Source: Myxococcota bacterium (GTDB taxonomy: Bacteria; Myxococcota_A; Bradymonadia; UBA7976; UBA1532). Taken from it: a stretch of DNA of 64,000 nucleotides. The stretch spans positions 1 to 64,000 of the forward strand of contig CAUJDF010000091.1 in the NCBI GenBank assembly GCA_963169045.1. The letters are read 5' to 3'. Positions 16,482-25,080 of this stretch are shown here, one piece after another (within the stretch, counting starts at the first letter, position 1; every line of letters begins with the position of its first letter). The translations under genes and the position numbers were made by a program. The notes under the pieces were generated by a model that saw only the letters and a list, made by a program, of their open reading frames with translations, ran no database searches and was not told where the DNA came from.

Positions 16482-19400
16482 ATGTCTCAGACGTGGAAAC
16501 GACTGTCGCTCGGACTGGTGCTGCTGCTCGCGACGGCGTGCGGCGACGACGAGCCCGCGCAGGGGGGCAAGGCGCCCGAAGCGGCGGCGCCCGTCTCGGT
16601 GGTGACCGGCGAGGCGCCGGCACCCGGCGCGGTGCAGCCGGCCCCCGCGCCGCCCTCGGTGGCGCCGGGCGAGGCCGAGCCGCTGACGATCGTCGCGGCG
16701 ATCCCCCAGGATCGCGTCGACGGCGCCGTCCGCCCGACGATCACGTTCAGCCGGCCGGTGCACGCGATGGGGGCCGAGGACCCGTCGCCCCCCGCGACGC
16801 TCACCCCGACGGTGAAGGGCCGCTGGCGCTGGCTCGGCAGCAGCACGCTGGAGTTCGCCGCCGAGGCGCCGTTCCCGCTGGCGACCGCGTTCCAGGTTCG
16901 CGTGCCGGCGGGTGTGCGCGCGCTCGACGGCGGCGCGCTGGCCGACGAGTACGCGTACGGCTTCGAGACGCCGCGGGTGAGGCCGATCGGCGGCGATCCG
17001 GTGTCGTCGTGGCAGGCCTACCGGTGGGTCCAGCCGGACCAGACGTTCGAGATCGTCTTCACGCAGCGGCCGAAGGAGGCGAGCCTCACCGACCGCGTCC
17101 GCGTCGTGTCGGCGACGGGGGAGTCCGTCCCCGTCTCGGTGGTCCGCGTCGAGACGCCGTACGAGAAGGAGGTCCGCCTCGCCAAGGAGAAGGGACAACC
17201 GCCGCCGAAGGCGCCCGAGACCGTCCCCAACGTCGGCGACGCGGACCACCGCGTCTTCGTGCAGGTCCGCCCGACCAGGCCGCTCGCGCTCGGCACCGAC
17301 CACCAGCTCGCATTCCTGGCCGGCATCGAGAGCGCCGAGGGTCCCCTGGCGAGCGACGAGGAGGTCGTTTGGAAGTTCAGCACGTATGGCCCACTGGCGG
17401 TGAACTTCGTCGGCTGCCAGCGGTGGCACGGCGGCTGCCCGGACGGACCGCTCACGATCCAGCTGAACAACCCCGTCCTCGCCAAGGACCTGAAGGCGGC
17501 GCTGAAGATCGAGCCGGCGGTGACGGTCGAGTGGCCCGAGGACCTCGAGCAGGCGCAGAGCGACTGGGTCCTCGGCGGCGATTTCAAGCCGTCGACCCCG
17601 TACCGCGTGACGATCGCCGCCGGCCTGAAGGACCGGTTCGGCCAGACGCTCGCGCAGGCCTTCGAGGGCCCGTTCGAGACCGGGGACTACGAGCCGTACG
17701 TCAACTCCTGGGCCGACGAGGCCCTGCTCGAGCGCGAGCATCGGCTGGCGTTGCCGATCACCCACGTCAACGTGCCGTCGATGACCGTGCGCTGGGCGCG
17801 GCTGACGCCCGAACAGGCGATCCCGTGGCTGCAGAACCCCTACCGCGATGGCGAGCCGGGGGGCATGCAGACCGTCCAGGCGCCGCTGAACGCGCCGCGG
17901 AACTTCCGCGCGACGAGCCCGCTCGACCTCGCGCCGCTCTTCCAGGGCGCGCCCGGCGCCGGTCGCCTGGCCTTCGTCAAGGTGTCGTGGCGTGACGGCG
18001 ACCGCGACAGCGTCCAGCCGACGATGGTGCAGGCCACCGGGCTGGGCGTGCACCTCAAGACGTCGCCGGGCGACACGCGGGTGTTCGTCTGGCGGCTGTC
18101 CGACGGTGCGGGTGTGCCCGCGGCGAAGGTGGAGCTCGTCGACGAGGCGGGCAAGGTGATGGCCAGCGCGCAGTCGGCCGCCGACGGCGTCGCCGCGCTG
18201 CCCGGCGTGGCGGCGCTGCCGCTCCCGCAGGTGGGCGACGGCGGCTACCCGCTCTACGGACCACCGTTCCTCGCGGCGCGCGTCACGCTGGGCGACGACG
18301 TCGCCTTCGCCACCACCCGCGACCCCTGGCAGCTCGGGCCCTACCGCTACGACCTGTCCAGCGACTGGGAGGGCGTGCCGCCGCGCGCCGAGGGCGTGGT
18401 CTTCGCCGATCGCGGCATCTACCGGCCGGGCGATCCGCTCCACGTGAAGGCCATCCTGCGGGAGCGCAGCGTGGGCAAGCTCGTGATCCCGGCGGGACGC
18501 AAGGTCGCGATCGAGCTGCTCGATCCGCAAGGCGACAAGGTGCAGGAGGCCGAGGGCACGCTGTCGCGGTTCGGTGGCGTGCACACGAAGCTCACCATGC
18601 CCGCCGAGGGTCGCTTGGGCGACTACACCGTGCGGGTCACGGATCCGACGAGCAAGCTCACCTGGGCGACGTCGGCGCGCATGGCGGAGTACCGGCCGCC
18701 CGAGTTCCTGGTGGACGTGAAGGTCCCCGAGGGCCAGCGCTACTTCGACGGCGATCCCGTCAAGGCGGCGGTCGAGGCCCGGTACCTGTTCGGCGCCGCG
18801 ATGAGCGGCGCCGAGGTCCGGTGGGCCATGCACGCGAAGCCGGGCACGTTCGCGCCCGAGAAGAACGACGGCTTCGTCTTCGGCCGGCGCTACGAGTGGT
18901 GGAACGACGAGGAGTACGTCGACGAGCAGCTCGTGGCGAGCGGCGCCGGCGTGCTCGACGGGGAGGGCCGCCTCGCGGTGGAGGCCGGTCCCGCCGACAC
19001 CCCCGACGACCGGCCGCAGGACTACACCGTCGAGGCCTCGGTGACCGACGTGAACCGGCAGGAGGTCGCCGGCCGCGTCGCGTTCCCCGTGCACCCTGCC
19101 GCGTTCTACGTGGGCCTGAAGGGGCCCGCCGGCTTCGCCACCGCGGGGCAGCCCTTCACCGTGCAGGTGGTCGCGATGTCGCCCGCCGACGAGCAGCGCG
19201 TCGCGGGCGCCAAGGTCGAGCTCCGGCTCGTTCGGCATGACTGGAAGACCGTCCAGAAGCGCACCGGCACCGGCACCTTCGAGACCGTCAGCGAGCGGGA
19301 GGAGGTCGAGGCGGGCAAGTGCGCCGCGACGACCAACGCCGACGTCGCGGCGCCCGCCACGTGCACCTTCACCGCCGAGAAGAGCGGCTACCACGACCTC

Positions 19401-22310
19401 GTCGCGACCGCGACGGACGAGCGCGGCCGCAAGACGACGACGAACGACAACCTGTGGGTGGTCGGCCCCGGCTACGCCGCCTGGCTGCAGGACGACGACA
19501 ACCGCGTCGAGGTCGTCGCCGACAAGGCCACCTACGAGATCGGCGAGACGGCGAAGCTGCTGGTGCAGAGCCCGTTCCCCGAGGCCGAGGCGTGGGTGAC
19601 CGTCGAGCGCGAGGGCATCCTCATGCAGCAGCGGCTGCGCCTCTCGGGCACGGCGACGCCGATCGAGATCCCGATCGACGAGTCGATGATCCCCAACGCG
19701 TTCGTGGGGGTCGTGCTGGTGCGTGGGCGCGTGCAACCGCCCGGAAAACCTGGGGATCCGGGGCGTCCGGCGTTCCGCGCGGGCTACCGCGAGATCCGGG
19801 TGATGCCGGCGGCGAAGCGGCTGAAGGTCGAGGTGACGCCCGACGCGGCGGAGCGACGGCCGGGCGACGACATCGCGATCGACCTCGCCGTCAGCGACCG
19901 CCAGGGGCGCCCGGCCCAGGCCGAGGTCACGCTGTGGGCCGTCGACGAGGGCGTGCTCTCGCTGACCGGCTACGAGGCGCCCGATCCGGTCGATGCGCTC
20001 TACAGCCCGCGCGGCCTCAGCGTCCGGCAGGCGACCAACCTGCTCGCGCTCGTGCCGCAGATGCGCTACGGCGAGAAGGGGCGCGAGCAGGGCGGCGGCG
20101 GCGGTCTCGGCGAATCGATGACCGTGCGCAAGCGCTTCGAGACGACGCCGCTCTTCATCGGCGCGGTCGAGACCGACGCGCAGGGCAGGGCGCGCGCGAC
20201 CGGCAAGCTGCCGGACAACCTGACGACCTTCCGCATCATGGCGGTGGCGATCACCGCCGACGACCGCGGCGGGCGTGGCCGCAGCAAGATCGTCGTCAAC
20301 AAGCCGCTGATGGCCCGGCCGGCGCTGCCGCGCGGGACGCGCATCGGTGACGTCTTCGCCGCCGGCATCGTCGTGCACGCGAAGCAGGCGGGCGCGCAGG
20401 CGGCCTCGCGGCCCGTGGACGTCAAGGCGGTCGTCGAGGGGCCGATCCAGGCGATGGAGGCGCTCGAGCGCCGCGTCACCGTGCTCGAGGGCAAGGGACA
20501 CGAGGTCCGCTTCGCGTTCAAGGCGACGGGCGACGGGCCGGCCAAGGTTCGCTTCTCGGTCAAGAGCGGCGCCGACGACGACGCCGTCGAGATGACCATC
20601 CCGGTTCGCCTGCCGGTCGCGCAGGAGGCGGTGGCGGTCTATGGCGACGCACCCGCCGGCGGTCCGGCCGTCACCGAAGCGCTGGCGACGCCGAACGGCA
20701 TCCGCCCCGACGTGGGCGGCCTGCAGCTCACGCTGGCGAGCACCGCGCTCGTCGGGCTGGGCGCCGACGCCGAGGCGCTCATCGACTACCCGTACGGCTG
20801 CCTCGAGCAGCAGTCGAGTCGACTCGTGCCGCTGGTGGCGCTCAAGTCGCTCCTCGATCGCTACGGCAAGGACTGGCTCGGCGAGCGGCAGCCCACCGAG
20901 GTCGTCGCCACGGCGGTGAAGGCGATCGAGGCCATGCAGCGCCCCGATGGCGGCTTCGGCTACTGGCCGGGCAGCGGCTGCTCCGCCTACTGGGCCAGCG
21001 CGTACGCGACGCTGGCGCTCGGCGAGGCGCAGGCCGCCGGATACCCCGTGCCGCCGAAGACGCTCTCGTCGGCGCGCGAGTACGTGCGCGAGCGCCTCGA
21101 CGCGGCGCAGCCCTGCGAGTGGGGCCCGCGCCGCGACGAGGAGCGTGCGCTCGGCAGCTACGTGCTCGCGCGGGCCGGCACGTCCCCGCTCGAGGTGATG
21201 CGCAAGCTGCACGACAACCGCAAGGGCATGGCGCTCTTCGGCCAGGCATTGACGGCGCACGCGTGGGCGCTGGCGGAGCCGCGCGGCGGCCGCGCCGGCG
21301 CGATGATGACCGAGATCATGAACGCCGCCCGGGTCACGCCGAGCGAGGTGCACTTCGAGGAATCGAGCCCGACGACGTACGCGGCGCTGTTCTCGAGCGA
21401 CACGCGCACCACCGCCATCGTGCTGCAGTCGCTGCTCGCGACGAAGCCCGACCACCCCTTCGTGCCGAAGATCGTGCGCTACCTGCTGAAGATCCGCGGG
21501 CGGGGCACCTATCGCAGCACGCAGGAGGCGAGCTTCGCGCTGATGGCGCTCTCCGACTTCGCGCGCATCCGCGAGAAGGACGTGCCGGCGTTCGAGGCGA
21601 CGGTGAGCCTCGGGGGCAACGTGATCGCGAAGGAGTCCTTCCAGGGCCGTGGCGTCGACGCGAAGCAGGCGACGCTGCCGGTGGCGCAGTTGCCGCCGTC
21701 GGGGCAGCAGATGCCGCTGGTGTTCGGCGCGACGGGCGCGGGTCACCTGTATTACGGCGCGCTCCTCCGCTATGCGCCGGCCGAGATGCCGACGCAGGCG
21801 CGCGACGACGGCCTGGTGGTGCAGCGCTGGTACGAGCCGTTCGGGCGCGAGGGCCAGACGCGCTCGGTGGTCGAAGGCGAGCTCGTGCGCGTGCGGCTGC
21901 GCGTCGCGACGCACCAGGAGCGCTACTACGTGGTCGTCTCCGATCCGCTCCCGAGCGGCCTCGAGTCGGTCGACACGGCGCTGCGCACGACGGCGCGCCT
22001 CACGCCCCTCGCCACCGACGAGGAGGGCGCCGAGGAGGGGGGAGATTCCGAGAGCACCGACGGGCACGACGTCGGCTGGTGGTACTCGCCGTTCAACCAC
22101 GTCGAGCAGCGCGACGAGCGCGTGGTGCTCTTCGCGGACCGGCTCCCGCCGGGCGTCCACACCTACAGCTACGTCGCGCGCGCCACCACCGCCGGCACGT
22201 TCGTGCTGCCGCCCGCCCGCGCCGAGGAGATGTACACGCCCGAGGTGTCGGGCCGCAGCGACGGCGGCATCTTCTGGGTGCACCCCCGCGCCGAGGTCTC
22301 GATGCGGTGA
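16482..22310 (+). CDS. Bacterial alpha-2-macroglobulin lipoprotein
   Basis: 1942 residues. MSQTWKRLSLGLVLLLATAC is a lipoprotein signal with Cys20 as anchor; Gly at +2 favours the outer membrane. The chain has N-terminal macroglobulin (MG) domains, a bait region near the middle and a thioester domain with CLEQ at 1440-1443, which forms the Cys-Gln thioester that traps attacking proteases. A second stretch, VDEGVLSLTGYEAPDP (about 1158-1173), is a typical MG marker of this family. Bacterial alpha-2-macroglobulins are thought to guard the envelope against host or competitor proteases and are commonly paired with penicillin-binding protein 1C. Here pbpC follows but is separated by an opposed YceI gene. 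CGGAGGTG lies 8 bases before the ATG. Confidence 0.93.
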   Translation: MSQTWKRLSLGLVLLLATACGDDEPAQGGKAPEAAAPVSVVTGEAPAPGAVQPAPAPPSVAPGEAEPLTIVAAIPQDRVDGAVRPTITFSRPVHAMGAEDPSPPATLTPTVKGRWRWLGSSTLEFAAEAPFPLATAFQVRVPAGVRALDGGALADEYAYGFETPRVRPIGGDPVSSWQAYRWVQPDQTFEIVFTQRPKEASLTDRVRVVSATGESVPVSVVRVETPYEKEVRLAKEKGQPPPKAPETVPNVGDADHRVFVQVRPTRPLALGTDHQLAFLAGIESAEGPLASDEEVVWKFSTYGPLAVNFVGCQRWHGGCPDGPLTIQLNNPVLAKDLKAALKIEPAVTVEWPEDLEQAQSDWVLGGDFKPSTPYRVTIAAGLKDRFGQTLAQAFEGPFETGDYEPYVNSWADEALLEREHRLALPITHVNVPSMTVRWARLTPEQAIPWLQNPYRDGEPGGMQTVQAPLNAPRNFRATSPLDLAPLFQGAPGAGRLAFVKVSWRDGDRDSVQPTMVQATGLGVHLKTSPGDTRVFVWRLSDGAGVPAAKVELVDEAGKVMASAQSAADGVAALPGVAALPLPQVGDGGYPLYGPPFLAARVTLGDDVAFATTRDPWQLGPYRYDLSSDWEGVPPRAEGVVFADRGIYRPGDPLHVKAILRERSVGKLVIPAGRKVAIELLDPQGDKVQEAEGTLSRFGGVHTKLTMPAEGRLGDYTVRVTDPTSKLTWATSARMAEYRPPEFLVDVKVPEGQRYFDGDPVKAAVEARYLFGAAMSGAEVRWAMHAKPGTFAPEKNDGFVFGRRYEWWNDEEYVDEQLVASGAGVLDGEGRLAVEAGPADTPDDRPQDYTVEASVTDVNRQEVAGRVAFPVHPAAFYVGLKGPAGFATAGQPFTVQVVAMSPADEQRVAGAKVELRLVRHDWKTVQKRTGTGTFETVSEREEVEAGKCAATTNADVAAPATCTFTAEKSGYHDLVATATDERGRKTTTNDNLWVVGPGYAAWLQDDDNRVEVVADKATYEIGETAKLLVQSPFPEAEAWVTVEREGILMQQRLRLSGTATPIEIPIDESMIPNAFVGVVLVRGRVQPPGKPGDPGRPAFRAGYREIRVMPAAKRLKVEVTPDAAERRPGDDIAIDLAVSDRQGRPAQAEVTLWAVDEGVLSLTGYEAPDPVDALYSPRGLSVRQATNLLALVPQMRYGEKGREQGGGGGLGESMTVRKRFETTPLFIGAVETDAQGRARATGKLPDNLTTFRIMAVAITADDRGGRGRSKIVVNKPLMARPALPRGTRIGDVFAAGIVVHAKQAGAQAASRPVDVKAVVEGPIQAMEALERRVTVLEGKGHEVRFAFKATGDGPAKVRFSVKSGADDDAVEMTIPVRLPVAQEAVAVYGDAPAGGPAVTEALATPNGIRPDVGGLQLTLASTALVGLGADAEALIDYPYGCLEQQSSRLVPLVALKSLLDRYGKDWLGERQPTEVVATAVKAIEAMQRPDGGFGYWPGSGCSAYWASAYATLALGEAQAAGYPVPPKTLSSAREYVRERLDAAQPCEWGPRRDEERALGSYVLARAGTSPLEVMRKLHDNRKGMALFGQALTAHAWALAEPRGGRAGAMMTEIMNAARVTPSEVHFEESSPTTYAALFSSDTRTTAIVLQSLLATKPDHPFVPKIVRYLLKIRGRGTYRSTQEASFALMALSDFARIREKDVPAFEATVSLGGNVIAKESFQGRGVDAKQATLPVAQLPPSGQQMPLVFGATGAGHLYYGALLRYAPAEMPTQARDDGLVVQRWYEPFGREGQTRSVVEGELVRVRLRVATHQERYYVVVSDPLPSGLESVDTALRTTARLTPLATDEEGAEEGGDSESTDGHDVGWWYSPFNHVEQRDERVVLFADRLPPGVHTYSYVARATTAGTFVLPPARAEEMYTPEVSGRSDGGIFWVHPRAEVSMR

Positions 22311-22326
22311 GGCCCGGACGGGCGGC

Positions 22327-22851
22327 TCAGCCGCCGGCGGGCTCGGGGATGTCGAACTCGATGGTCACGCGGTCCTGCAGGCGCAGCGTGCCGAGCATCG
22401 CCTTGAACGGCTTGATGCCCCAGCGGCTGGGCGTCAGCTCCACCCGGCCCGCGAGGCGATCGCCCGCGCGCCGCGCCGTCACCGTCACGCGGTCCGTCCG
22501 GCCGACGAGCGTCAGCTCGCCGTCGACGCGCCAGCCTTCGGGCGTGGGCTCGGCCCGGCCGCGGAAGACGATCTCGCGGTGGCGGCCCGCCTGCAGCACC
22601 TCGTCGTGCGCGTTCTTCAGCACCTCGCGGCGGAACATCTCGTTGAGCCCGCCGGGGTCGAGCGTGCCGTCCCGCATCGTGCCGTCGACGCGCATCGACT
22701 GCGGCTCGAAGCGCGCCTCGACGTCGCGCCCGTCGGCGCGCACCGTGAAACGTTCGACCGTGAAACGCAGGTCGTGCGCCATCGGCGAGAGCATCCCGCC
22801 GCGGTCCTTGTACGTGAAGACACGCACCGTGCCGGTATCTTGGGTCGTCAT
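22327..22851 (-). CDS. YceI family protein
   Basis: 174 residues, starting at the ATG at 22851, 21 bases from the divergent pbpC start. The YceI lipocalin-like fold is supported by LSPMAHDLRFTVERF near the N-terminus, IVFRGRAEPTPEGWRVDGEL and VELTPSRWGIKPFKAMLG near the C-terminus. Family members bind isoprenoid or long-chain lipid molecules. No signal peptide is visible, unlike the periplasmic E. coli protein. It sits antisense between the alpha-2-macroglobulin and PBP1C genes, an unusual insertion into that pair. Confidence 0.82.
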   Translation of the reverse strand: MTTQDTGTVRVFTYKDRGGMLSPMAHDLRFTVERFTVRADGRDVEARFEPQSMRVDGTMRDGTLDPGGLNEMFRREVLKNAHDEVLQAGRHREIVFRGRAEPTPEGWRVDGELTLVGRTDRVTVTARRAGDRLAGRVELTPSRWGIKPFKAMLGTLRLQDRVTIEFDIPEPAGG

Positions 22852-22872
22852 GGCGCCGCACTGTAACAGCGC

Positions 22873-25065
22873 ATGCCGCCGTCCGCGATGATGCGTCGCC
22901 GCCTTCGGCGCGCGCTCGTCGCCGTCACGGCGCTCACGGGGGCCGCCCTGCTGGCGCTCTGGGCGGCGGTGGCGCTCGTCGACTTCCCCGTGGAGCGCCT
23001 CGAGCACCGCGACACCGAGAGCCGCCGCCTGCTCGACCGACACGGGCTGCTGCTGCGCGAGGCCCTCAGCGATCGCGAGGGGCGCGGCGCGTGGCGCACG
23101 CTCGACGAGATCGGGCCGTGGCTGGCGCCGGCCTTCGTCGCCGTCGAGGACCACCGCTTCTTCGACCACCCGGGCGTCGATCTGCGCGGCGTCGCGCGCG
23201 CCTTCGTCGACAACGTCGGCGCGGGGCGTGTCGTCGCCGGCGGCAGCACCATCACCCAGCAGCTCGTGCGCCAGGTCCTCCCGCTGCCGCGCTCCCTCGG
23301 CGGCAAGCTCCAGGAGGCGGTGTGGGCGCTGCGCCTCGAGCGCGCGTTCGACAAGCGGTCCATCCTCGAGCAGTACGCGAACCGCGTGCCGTTCGGGCAC
23401 GGGGCCTTCGGCGTCGAGGCCGCGGCGCGGCTCTACTTCGGCAAGCGCGCGCGAGAGCTCACCCTGGCCGAGGCGGCGCTGCTGGCCGGCGTGCCGCGCT
23501 CGCCGAGCCTCGCCAACCCCTTCACGGACGCGGAGGCCGCGCGCCGCCGGCAGCGGACGGTGCTCGACCGCATGCGGGCCACCGGCGCCATCGACGCCCG
23601 CCAGCACGCCGAGGCGGTCGCCGAGGTCCTGCCGTTTCGGCCCGCCGATCGCGCGCGACGCTTCGCCGCGCCGCACTTCACGACGTTCGCGCTCGCCGCC
23701 GGCGTGCCCGCGGGCGACGTGCCGACGACGCTCGATCTGCCGCTGCAGAGCGAGGTCGAGGCGGCAGTGAAGCAGACGCTCCGCGGCCTCGCCGAATACG
23801 ACGCCACGCAGGCCGCGGCGGTGGTGCTCGACAACCGCACCGGCGACGTCCTGGCGTGGGTCGGCAGCGCCGACTTCTTCGACCCGGTCGAGGGCCAGGT
23901 CGACATGGTGATCGGCCGGCGGCAGCCCGGCTCCACGCTCAAGCCGTTCGTGTACGGCCTGGCCCTCGAGGGCGGCTTCACCGCGGCCGACGAGCTGCCG
24001 GACCTGCCGCTCTGGTTCCCGACCGCCTTCGGCGACTACCGGCCCCGCAACTACGATCGGCACTTCCACGGCTGGGTGCCGCTGCGCGTCGCGCTGGCGA
24101 GCAGCTACAACGTCCCGGCGGTCTGGCTCGCGTGGCGGCTCGGCGTCCCGCGGCTGCACGAGCGCCTGCGCGACCTCGGCTTCGACAGCCTCGACCGCCG
24201 CCCCGACCACTACGGCCTGGGGCTGGCGCTCGGCAACGGCGAGGTGCGGCTGCTCGAGCTGACGAACGCGTACCGCGCGCTCGCCAACGAGGGCACGTGG
24301 CGTGCCGTCCGGTTTCGGCGGGAGGACCCCGTCGGTCGCGGCCGCCGCGTCATGCCGCCCGAGGTGGCGCGGCTGCTCACCGACATCCTCGCCGATCCAA
24401 TGGCGCGCATCCCCGGGTTCGGCCGCGACAGCCCGCTCGAGCTGCCGTTCCCGGCGGCGGCGAAGACCGGCACGAGCACCGACTTCACCGACAACTGGAC
24501 GGTCGGTTACACCTCGGCGGTCACGGTCGGCGTCTGGGTGGGCAACTTCGACGGCCGTCCGATGCAGGGGGTCAGCGGCGTCGCCGGCGCAGGGCGGCTC
24601 TGGCACCTGACGATGCTCGCGGCGATGCGCGGCCGGCCGGCCGATCCGTTCTCGCGCGCCGGCCTCGAGCAGGTCGAGCTCTGTCGCCGCCGCGACGGGG
24701 CCGAGGCCGACGCCTGCCGCCACCGCATCGTCGACTGGGTGGTGGCGGACGCCGCGACCACGCCGCGGCGCCGCGAGGCCCTGCCGGCGGCGGAGGCCCT
24801 GGCGGTGACGTTCCCGGGGGAGGGTGATGTCTTCGGTCTGAGCGCCGACGTCCCCGAGGACCACGCGCGCCTGCGCCTCACCGCGCGGGCGCCCGGCGAT
24901 GTGGCGCGCCTCGTCTGGGAGATCGACGGCGCCGCCCATGCGCCCGTCGATCCACCGTTCGCGCAGTGGTGGACGGCCCGGCCCGGCGCGCACCACGTCC
25001 GCGTCTGGCCGGAGGGGCGCCCGGACGCCGCGAGCCGCCCCGTGCGCTTCGAGGTGCTGCCCTGA
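22873..25065 (+). CDS. pbpC: Penicillin-binding protein 1C
   Basis: 730 residues (starts at residues 6 and 7 are also possible). One N-terminal membrane anchor (about 10-35), then a glycosyltransferase domain with EDHRFFDHPG (catalytic Glu), GGSTITQQL and KLQEAVWALRLE, then a transpeptidase domain with SxxK (S354-K357), SYN (411-413) and KTGTS (531-535), all intact. A C-terminal BiPBP-like beta domain ends the chain (about 645-730). It polymerises peptidoglycan in the periplasm. PBP1C genes typically lie beside alpha-2-macroglobulin genes, as here, with a hypothesis that PBP1C repairs the wall where the trap acts. Confidence 0.93.
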   Translation: MPPSAMMRRRLRRALVAVTALTGAALLALWAAVALVDFPVERLEHRDTESRRLLDRHGLLLREALSDREGRGAWRTLDEIGPWLAPAFVAVEDHRFFDHPGVDLRGVARAFVDNVGAGRVVAGGSTITQQLVRQVLPLPRSLGGKLQEAVWALRLERAFDKRSILEQYANRVPFGHGAFGVEAAARLYFGKRARELTLAEAALLAGVPRSPSLANPFTDAEAARRRQRTVLDRMRATGAIDARQHAEAVAEVLPFRPADRARRFAAPHFTTFALAAGVPAGDVPTTLDLPLQSEVEAAVKQTLRGLAEYDATQAAAVVLDNRTGDVLAWVGSADFFDPVEGQVDMVIGRRQPGSTLKPFVYGLALEGGFTAADELPDLPLWFPTAFGDYRPRNYDRHFHGWVPLRVALASSYNVPAVWLAWRLGVPRLHERLRDLGFDSLDRRPDHYGLGLALGNGEVRLLELTNAYRALANEGTWRAVRFRREDPVGRGRRVMPPEVARLLTDILADPMARIPGFGRDSPLELPFPAAAKTGTSTDFTDNWTVGYTSAVTVGVWVGNFDGRPMQGVSGVAGAGRLWHLTMLAAMRGRPADPFSRAGLEQVELCRRRDGAEADACRHRIVDWVVADAATTPRRREALPAAEALAVTFPGEGDVFGLSADVPEDHARLRLTARAPGDVARLVWEIDGAAHAPVDPPFAQWWTARPGAHHVRVWPEGRPDAASRPVRFEVLP

Positions 25066-25080
25066 TCGGGCTGCCGGTCG

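Noticed and set aside
22327-24996. A long minus-strand frame extending the YceI gene through pbpC
   Set aside because: Only the last 174 codons match YceI. The rest lies opposite intact PBP1C motifs and is low complexity.
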